Positions 13,477 through 19,346 of a DNA stretch of 19,346 bases are shown piece after piece (the first letter of the stretch is position 1; each line of letters opens with the position of its first letter). Where the stretch lies: NCBI GenBank assembly GCA_938028585.1, contig CALIZH010000173.1:1-19346 (forward strand), in the 5' to 3' direction. This DNA comes from an uncultured Actinomyces sp. GTDB taxonomy: Bacteria > Actinomycetota > Actinomycetes > Actinomycetales > Actinomycetaceae. Made by a program: the position numbers and the translations under genes. Under the pieces are notes generated by a model that saw only the letters and a list, made by a program, of their open reading frames with translations, had not been told where the DNA came from and searched no databases.

Positions 13477-13557
13477 TCAAGTGAGCCGACGGGTCTATCG
13501 TAGTCCGCTCGTTTGAGTGCGTCGCGCTTATGTCTGCTTTCGCGATACCCTGAAGGC

Positions 13558-13848
13558 ATGGAAGATCAGTCCTCGGGATCGACAGGTGGAGTCGCTACCT
13601 TAGTGAGCGTCACCTTCGTTGTCCTTGCATGCGTGCTGATTACCCTTCTTGCTGTCTTTAATCACCCGCATAAAGCTGTTCTGGTCCTGGTTGTGACGAT
13701 GTTCATCATGGCGATGATGCGTGCGGTGTGGCCTGGACGTCCCTGGTTCGCTTCAAGGCGTCGGTGGGCCGATGTTGGATTGTATGTCCTGCTCGGAGCT
13801 GTTATTTGGTACTTCTCTCCCTACACCGCAACCCTGGGGCTCGGCTGA
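13558..13848 (+). CDS. DUF3017-family small membrane protein
   Basis: The 96-residue protein has three hydrophobic segments: VATLVSVTFVVLACVLITLLAVF, AVLVLVVTMFIMAMMRAVWPG and VGLYVLLGAVIWYFSPYTATL. Between the second and third lies MRAVWPGRPWFASRRRWADV, which fits the conserved middle of the actinobacterial DUF3017 family (R-x-x-x-PGR...L/F-A-x-R-x-R...D). Function unknown. The ATG at 13558 is chosen because it starts just before the first membrane segment. Its ribosome site is poor: GAAGG is only one base away, so translation may be weak or the transcript leaderless. A TTG at 13513 is the alternative. The gene is divergent from pta with 129 bases between. Confidence 0.7.
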   Translation: MEDQSSGSTGGVATLVSVTFVVLACVLITLLAVFNHPHKAVLVLVVTMFIMAMMRAVWPGRPWFASRRRWADVGLYVLLGAVIWYFSPYTATLGLG

Positions 13849-13953
13849 GTGTGACCTGGTAGACAAAATGTCCATAATGTGGTCGATGGTGACTTCTTAG
13901 GCGAAAGCTGTCACTCTTGCCAAGTCCGTACTTCTTTATACGAGGTTTGAGCA

Positions 13954-15294
13954 ATGAGAAAGTTTCTTGAACAGAGCGGCATCCTGATCTGGGTGCTGGT
14001 AGCGATCGTTCTGGCGTTAGTTCTGGGTTCTGTCACCATTGGTGATTCCCACATTATGCCGTCGGCACTGGGCGATGTTTTCGTAACTTTCTCTACTATT
14101 TTCGGGCAGTTCCTGTCCTTCTCAATCCCGCTCATCATCATCGGCCTGGTGACCCCGGCAATCGCTGACCTGGGTAAGGGGGCAGGCCACTGGTTGGGTC
14201 TGACTGCGGCACTCGCCTATGCCTCAACCATGTTTGCGGGCTTCCTGACCTACGGAGTGTGTGCCTACTTCTTCCCGAAGGTTCTTGTTGGGCAGCTGAC
14301 TCAGGTCGAAACTCCGAAGGAAGTCCTCAAGACCTACTTCACCATCGAAATGCCTCCGGTCGTTGGTGTGATGACCGCGCTCTTGCTGTCCTTCGTCGTT
14401 GGAATTGGCCTGTCCTTGGTACCCCGGGGCGTTCTGCGTAAGGGCTTTATTGAGTTCCGTGCGATCATCACCCGCTTGATCGAGAACATCATCGTTCCTC
14501 TTCTACCCCTGCACATCTTTGGCATCTTCTTGAATCTCACCTACACCGGCGAAGCGGTTCACATCATGCGAACCCTGATCCGCGTAGTTGTCATTGTTCT
14601 GATTCTGGAAGTAGTCATTCTGCTGACGCAGTACTTTGTTGCCGGTGCGGTTGGCCGCGTCAACCCCTTCAAGGCCATCTTCACCATGCTCCCGGCGTAC
14701 TTGACCGCTTTGGGAACCTCGTCCTCGGCAGCAACGATTCCTGTCACCTTGCGCCAGACCCGAAAGAATGGCGTGTCCGATGCTGTTTCTTCGTTCACGA
14801 TTCCTCTGTGTGCAACGATTCACCTGGCCGGTTCAACCTCGAAGATTTTCGCTTTCGCCTTTGCGATCGTCTACACCCAGGGAATGACGGTCACCACCAC
14901 GCAGTGGGTCGGATTTATCTTCATGCTCGGCATCACCATGGTGGCGGCTCCGGGCGTCCCCGGCGGCGCAATTATGGCCGCTACCGGTATCTTGCAGTCG
15001 ATGCTGGGCTTCGATGATTCTGCAGTTGCCCTGATGATTGCCACCTACATTGCTCTTGACTCCTTCGGCACCGCAACGAACGTGACGGGTGACGGCGCGA
15101 TCGCGATCATCATGGACCGTCTGACCGGCGGCAAGCTGGGTCCCGAGGGCGATTCCGAACACACGCGTGAGCTGGCCTTTGACGGCATGGCCTACCTGCA
15201 CAAGGTCTCGGTCGAGGGCGTTGTGACTCCGGAAGAACTTGCAGAATCTGCGGCCTTGAACGGTGCGACAATCACCGAAAGCCCGCGTTCCTGA
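13954..15294 (+). CDS. Dicarboxylate/amino acid:cation symporter (DAACS family)
   Basis: The 446-residue membrane protein has about eight hydrophobic segments and the substrate-site hallmarks of the glutamate/aspartate transporter fold. The serine-rich hairpin LGTSSSAATIPVTL is at 253-266, a second hairpin region MVAAPGVPGGAI at 329-340, and the TM8 motif GTATNVTGD at 372-380 (the NxxxD type that binds substrate and cation). It should import dicarboxylates or amino acids such as glutamate, aspartate, serine or threonine with Na+ or H+; the exact substrate cannot be read from the sequence. The ATG has a GAGG site eight bases upstream. It stands alone between the DUF3017 gene and the phosphofructokinase gene and ends in a hydrophilic tail of about 50 residues. 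Confidence 0.92.
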   Translation: MRKFLEQSGILIWVLVAIVLALVLGSVTIGDSHIMPSALGDVFVTFSTIFGQFLSFSIPLIIIGLVTPAIADLGKGAGHWLGLTAALAYASTMFAGFLTYGVCAYFFPKVLVGQLTQVETPKEVLKTYFTIEMPPVVGVMTALLLSFVVGIGLSLVPRGVLRKGFIEFRAIITRLIENIIVPLLPLHIFGIFLNLTYTGEAVHIMRTLIRVVVIVLILEVVILLTQYFVAGAVGRVNPFKAIFTMLPAYLTALGTSSSAATIPVTLRQTRKNGVSDAVSSFTIPLCATIHLAGSTSKIFAFAFAIVYTQGMTVTTTQWVGFIFMLGITMVAAPGVPGGAIMAATGILQSMLGFDDSAVALMIATYIALDSFGTATNVTGDGAIAIIMDRLTGGKLGPEGDSEHTRELAFDGMAYLHKVSVEGVVTPEELAESAALNGATITESPRS

Positions 15295-15397
15295 ACGTTT
15301 TTCACCCGGGATCTAGGGTGGATGCAACTGCGTGCGTTAAGCAATAGACTTAAAGAAGTTGTTCACCGATGATCACTGTGGAAATGGAGCACGACTC

Positions 15398-17692
15398 GTG
15401 GAGCAAGTGAGTGTCACAAGCGCGTCCGAGCCCGTAAAGATTGGCGTCCTCACCTCCGGTGGTGATGCCCAAGGAATGAATGCTGCGGTTCGTGCGGTTG
15501 TCCGCACCGCGCTGGCACGTGGCGCGCAGCCTTACGCAATCCTTGACGGCTGGGCGGGAGCGGTTAAAGGCGAAGCTTGCATTCGCGAAATGAGCTGGTC
15601 GGACGCCTCGGGAATCCTTGCAGAAGGCGGAACTGTCATTGGAACCGCTCGCTGCCCCGAATTTCGTGAATACGAAGGCCGTCATGCGGCAGCCTTGCAC
15701 CTGATTGAAAAGGGAATTGACCGCTTGGTCGTCATCGGGGGTGATGGTTCGCTGTCAGGTACGGAAGAATTCCGTACCGAGTGGGCCCAGCATCTCAGCG
15801 AGCTGGTCGACGAAGGGGCTATCTCTGCGCAGCAAGCGCAGCTGCATCAGCGCCTCTATATTGTCGGCTTGGTTGGCTCTATCGATAACGACATGGTCGG
15901 TACCGATATGACGATCGGGGCGGATAGCGCGCTTCATCGCATCGTTGACGCCATCGACCAGATTTCTTCGACTGCAGCCTCGCATCAGCGCACCTTTGTT
16001 GTCGAAGTTATGGGACGCCACTGCGGGTATCTACCGCTCATGTCAGCGGTAGCCGGCGGTGCTGACTATGTCTTCACTCCCGAGGATCCGGCACGTGACG
16101 GCTGGGAAGATGAAATGGTCGAGCGCCTGAAAGAAGGGCGTGCTGCAGGGCGACGAGAATCCATCATCATCGTCGCTGAAGGCGCGACTGACCGCGCTGG
16201 CAACCCCATTTCTTCGCAAGACATTGCCGATGCCTTCAAAGAACGTACCGGAGAGGATGCGCGAATCACCATCCTCGGTCACGTTCAACGAGGCGGTGTT
16301 CCTTCCGCGTATGACCGCTGGATGTCCACACTCTTGGGCTTTGCCGCAGTCCAAGAGATCTTGAACCCTGCTGATCCCGATGTAGCGACAATTCTGGGTG
16401 TCCGCCACAATCGGGTGACCCGAATTCCGCTCATGGAAGCGGTCCATCAGACTCGAGGCGTCAAGGACCTCATCAAAGCTGGGGACTTTGCAGCCGCGCA
16501 GGCAGCTCGTGGACGTTCTTTCACCGTGATGGTCGGAATTAACCAACTTCTGTCGACGCCTCCGACGCTGGCAGAGAATCCTCCCAGTGGATCCGCTAAG
16601 CGCGTGGCCATCATCCACGCGGGTGGTCTTGCTCCCGGAATGAATACTGCCGCGCGTGCTGCCGTCAGGCTCGGTATCGCTAAGGGCTGGACCATGCTTG
16701 GCATTGACGGTTCCTGGGCAGGTCTTGCCGATAATCAGGTTCGCGAACTGACGTGGGATGACGTTGAAGGATGGGCATTCCACGGCGGTGCTGAACTTGG
16801 AACGCGCCGCCCCGTTCCCTCAGTGAACGAGTACTACGCCTTGGGACGCGCAATCGAACGCAACGAAATCGATGCCCTCTTGGTGGTCGGTGGTCTGAAT
16901 GCATACTTGGCCGTCAAGGAAATAACCTCGGAGCTCGACCGCTACCCGGCTTTCCGCATTCCCATCGTCTTGGTCCCGGCCTCGATCGACAATAACCTTC
17001 CTGGCGCGGAACTGGCGATTGGCACCGATACCGCACTGAATAATGCTGTGTGGGCTTTGGATCGTATTAAGGAAAGCGCGGCGGCCTCCAAGCGCTGCTT
17101 CGTCGCAGAACTCATGGGACGACGCTGCGGCTACCTCACGCTCATGTCAGGAATCGCCTCGGGTGCCGAATACGCCTATTTGAATGAGGAAAACACGACC
17201 CTGGCAGAGATTGATGAGGATGCGCACCGCCTGCGTGAAACTTTCGAGGCCGGTCGCCGTCTATTCCTTGTTGTCGTAAACGAGGAAGCGGACGCGCATT
17301 ACAACCGTGAGTTCCTTGCGAACGTTTTCGAGGCTGAAAGTGACGGGCTCTACGACGTCCGTTCCTCTGCACTTGGACACCTCCAGCAGGGCGGTGCTCC
17401 CAGTCCCTATGACCGTCTGCTTGCGACTCGCCTAGTCTTTGCCGCTCTGGGTGAATTGGATAGCCAGTTCTCGCAGGGACGTTCGCAGGCTGTCTACATC
17501 GGTGACGTGGGGAATACAATCCAGGTCCGTCCGGTAGACCGAATGTTCGATGATTTGGACATGGTAAATCGTCGTCCCTTCGATCAGTGGTGGCGTGATC
17601 TTCGACCGATTCTGACCGCAGTGTCCATGCAGTCCCAGCCACGAGAGCTCGAGCCGGTGACTATCATGCAAGCAGAGAGCTTTAATCACTAA
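15398..17692 (+). CDS. Eukaryotic-type tandem 6-phosphofructokinase
   Basis: The 764-residue protein phosphorylates fructose 6-phosphate with ATP, the committed step of glycolysis. It consists of two PFK domains in tandem. The N-terminal half (about 12-385) has GGDGS (114-118), SIDND with GTD (161-170, the catalytic aspartates), VEVMGRHCGY and LGHVQRGG, so it should be active. The C-terminal half (about 400-764) is changed at the same positions: GGLNA (498-502) and SIDNN (529-533), as in the regulatory half of animal and fungal enzymes. Many blocks match the animal enzyme closely (LVGSIDND, SALHRI, SHQRTFVVEVMGRHCGYL, LGHLQQGGAPSPYDR). The start GTG 15398 is chosen for GGAG eight bases upstream; TTG 15359 and GTG 15407 are alternatives. 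It is followed by pgi 42 bases later. Confidence 0.93.
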   Translation: MEQVSVTSASEPVKIGVLTSGGDAQGMNAAVRAVVRTALARGAQPYAILDGWAGAVKGEACIREMSWSDASGILAEGGTVIGTARCPEFREYEGRHAAALHLIEKGIDRLVVIGGDGSLSGTEEFRTEWAQHLSELVDEGAISAQQAQLHQRLYIVGLVGSIDNDMVGTDMTIGADSALHRIVDAIDQISSTAASHQRTFVVEVMGRHCGYLPLMSAVAGGADYVFTPEDPARDGWEDEMVERLKEGRAAGRRESIIIVAEGATDRAGNPISSQDIADAFKERTGEDARITILGHVQRGGVPSAYDRWMSTLLGFAAVQEILNPADPDVATILGVRHNRVTRIPLMEAVHQTRGVKDLIKAGDFAAAQAARGRSFTVMVGINQLLSTPPTLAENPPSGSAKRVAIIHAGGLAPGMNTAARAAVRLGIAKGWTMLGIDGSWAGLADNQVRELTWDDVEGWAFHGGAELGTRRPVPSVNEYYALGRAIERNEIDALLVVGGLNAYLAVKEITSELDRYPAFRIPIVLVPASIDNNLPGAELAIGTDTALNNAVWALDRIKESAAASKRCFVAELMGRRCGYLTLMSGIASGAEYAYLNEENTTLAEIDEDAHRLRETFEAGRRLFLVVVNEEADAHYNREFLANVFEAESDGLYDVRSSALGHLQQGGAPSPYDRLLATRLVFAALGELDSQFSQGRSQAVYIGDVGNTIQVRPVDRMFDDLDMVNRRPFDQWWRDLRPILTAVSMQSQPRELEPVTIMQAESFNH

Positions 17693-17734
17693 GCGGGAAA
17701 TTCCCGTGACCGTCGATCATCAGGAGAAAGCACG

Positions 17735-19346
17735 ATGAGCGCAATTGACCCGACGACAACCCCCGCTTGGGCAGCACTGGATGAGCATGCAGAAGTGTTC
17801 AACCCCGATCTGCGTAGCTGGTTCCAGCAAGACCCAGAGCGCGCCCAGAAGTGGACGAAGAAAGTCGGGGACCTGTACATCGATCTGTCCAAGAATCTGA
17901 TTAACGAAGAGACTCTGAATCAGCTTCTTGAACTGGCAGATCAGACCGAGGTTTTTCCCCTTCGTGATGCCATGCTTCGTGGTGACCGCATCAATGTCAC
18001 TGAGAACCGTTCGGTCCTCCACACCGCGCTGCGTCGCGCTCCCGGTGAGGAACTGATCGTCGATGGACGCAATGTCGTTGCAGATGTTCGCGAGGTTCTA
18101 GATCGCGTCTACTCCTTCGCCAATCGTGTGCGCAGCGGGGAATGGCTCGGCGTCACCGGTAAGCGTGTCGCAACCGTTGTCAATGTAGGTATTGGCGGCT
18201 CGGACCTCGGGCCAGTTATGGCTTACGAAGCCTTGAAGCCCTACGTCCAAGAGGGTCTGGAATGCCGCTTCATTTCCAATATTGACCCGACCGACGTGGG
18301 AGAGACCACCAAGGATCTGGACCCCGAAACCACTCTGGTCATCGTTGCCTCGAAGACCTTCACCACTTTGGAGACCATCACCAACGCACATGCGGTTCGT
18401 GACTGGTTCTTGAAGTCGCTGCGTGAAAAGGGAATCATCGGCGATGATCCCGAACAAGAAAAGGAAGCAATTTCCAAGCATTTCGTTGCTGTCTCGACGG
18501 CATTGGACAAGGTCGCAGAATTCGGTATCGATCCGGCAAATGCCTTCGGTTTCTGGAATTGGGTTGGCGGCCGTTACTCGGTAGATTCCGCAATTGGAAC
18601 CTCCCTGGCGATCGCGATCGGTCCTGAGCACTTCGAGGAATTCCTTGGAGGCATGCGTGCAATCGATCAGCATTTTGCTTCGGCAGCGCCCAAGGATAAT
18701 GTTCCGCTCATCATGGGCTTGCTCAACGTTTGGTATTCAAACTTCTTGGGTGCGGACACCCATGCAGTGCTCCCGTACTCGCAGTACCTGCACCGTTTCC
18801 CCGCATACCTGCAGCAGCTCACCATGGAGTCGAATGGCAAGTCCGTGCGTCGCGATGGAAGCCCGGTCTTCTATGACACCGGCGAGGTCTTCTGGGGTGA
18901 GCCGGGAACGAATGGCCAGCATGCCTTCTACCAGCTGATTCATCAAGGAACCCGCATGGTTCCCGCAGACTTCATTGCCTTCGCTCAGCCTTCGTGGCCA
19001 ATTCGCGACGCTGATGCGGATATGCACGAGCTGTTCTTGTCGAACTTCTTCGCTCAGACCAAGGCCTTGGCTTTCGGTAAGACCGCGGAAGAGGTTCGCG
19101 CTGAAGGTACTGCAGAAGAACTGGTTTCAGCCCGCGTCTTCACGGGCAACCGTCCCACGACCTCGATTATGGCGCCCGCGCTGACCCCTTCGGTCTTGGG
19201 ACAGCTCATTGCGCTCTATGAGCACATCACTTTCGTTGAGGGTGCGGTCTGGGGACTGGATTCCTTCGATCAGTGGGGCGTTGAGCTGGGCAAGGTTTTG
19301 GCCAAGCAGATTCTTCCCGCGATCGAGGGCGATCAGGCGGTCTTGG
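17735..19346 (+). CDS. pgi: Glucose-6-phosphate isomerase (runs off the window end)
   Basis: The frame is open from ATG 17735 to the end of the window, 537 codons, so only a short C-terminal piece is missing (the family is about 550 residues). It interconverts glucose 6-phosphate and fructose 6-phosphate. Seen motifs are NVGIGGSDLGPVM and ASKTFTTLET (sugar-phosphate binding), FGFWNWVGGRYSVDSAIG, ESNGK with the catalytic Glu, GEPGTNGQHAFYQLIHQGTR with the catalytic His, and the C-terminal signature SFDQWGVELGKVLA with the catalytic Lys. An AGGAG site (17722-17726) lies eight bases before the ATG. It probably forms an operon with the upstream phosphofructokinase, placing consecutive glycolytic steps together. 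Confidence 0.97.
   Translation, partial: MSAIDPTTTPAWAALDEHAEVFNPDLRSWFQQDPERAQKWTKKVGDLYIDLSKNLINEETLNQLLELADQTEVFPLRDAMLRGDRINVTENRSVLHTALRRAPGEELIVDGRNVVADVREVLDRVYSFANRVRSGEWLGVTGKRVATVVNVGIGGSDLGPVMAYEALKPYVQEGLECRFISNIDPTDVGETTKDLDPETTLVIVASKTFTTLETITNAHAVRDWFLKSLREKGIIGDDPEQEKEAISKHFVAVSTALDKVAEFGIDPANAFGFWNWVGGRYSVDSAIGTSLAIAIGPEHFEEFLGGMRAIDQHFASAAPKDNVPLIMGLLNVWYSNFLGADTHAVLPYSQYLHRFPAYLQQLTMESNGKSVRRDGSPVFYDTGEVFWGEPGTNGQHAFYQLIHQGTRMVPADFIAFAQPSWPIRDADADMHELFLSNFFAQTKALAFGKTAEEVRAEGTAEELVSARVFTGNRPTTSIMAPALTPSVLGQLIALYEHITFVEGAVWGLDSFDQWGVELGKVLAKQILPAIEGDQAVL

Noticed and set aside
15303..15319. CACCC...GGGTG inverted repeat after the symporter gene
   Set aside because: A five-base stem with an eight-base loop and no T-run; too weak to call a terminator, though the symporter must end transcription somewhere here.
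17694..17706. CGGGAAATTCCCG palindrome between the phosphofructokinase gene and pgi
   Set aside because: Only short arms with almost no loop; too small to call a terminator or a binding site and likely chance.

Overview
The window looks like a moderately high-GC actinobacterial chromosome, most likely from the Actinomycetaceae (Actinomyces/Schaalia group). This is inferred from gene families and codon use: an actinobacterial DUF3017 membrane protein, a short Pta with AckA, a glutamine-dependent NAD synthetase like that of mycobacteria, many GTG starts and strong AGGAG ribosome binding sites. No rRNA, complete tRNA, CRISPR array or recognisable transposase was seen.

Layout. Positions 1-1384 hold the end of an MFS transporter gene and a TatB-like gene on the plus strand, facing tatC and tatA on the minus strand; tatB and tatC overlap tail to tail by 164 bp. 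A strong inverted-repeat operator at about 1468-1498 lies between tatA and a plus-strand operon, efeU-efeO-efeB-methyltransferase-cupin (1549-6246). The first three genes form the EfeUOB ferrous-iron importer. EfeB carries a twin-arginine signal, so the neighbouring Tat genes plausibly export it. The operon ends at a clear hairpin that also serves nadE from the other side.

Positions 6309-13428 are a minus-strand run read as pta, ackA, sir2, nadE: acetyl-phosphate/acetate metabolism, an NAD-dependent protein deacylase and NAD synthesis. Between sir2 and nadE lies the most unusual part of the window (about 8470-9757). It is a plus-strand DUF3800 gene with its own promoter and a structured leader RNA. 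On one side is the intact sir2; on the other is a second, about 92% identical copy of the last 41 codons of sir2. The layout resembles an element that entered the 3' end of sir2 and left a displaced gene end. The DUF3800 gene is itself broken by a 72-bp insertion between 8-bp direct repeats; removing one repeat plus the insert restores a continuous 310-residue protein.

Positions 13558-19346 (plus strand) hold a DUF3017 protein, a dicarboxylate/amino-acid:cation symporter, a 764-residue tandem 6-phosphofructokinase strikingly like the animal/fungal enzyme, and glucose-6-phosphate isomerase (running off the end). The last two genes are adjacent steps of upper glycolysis.
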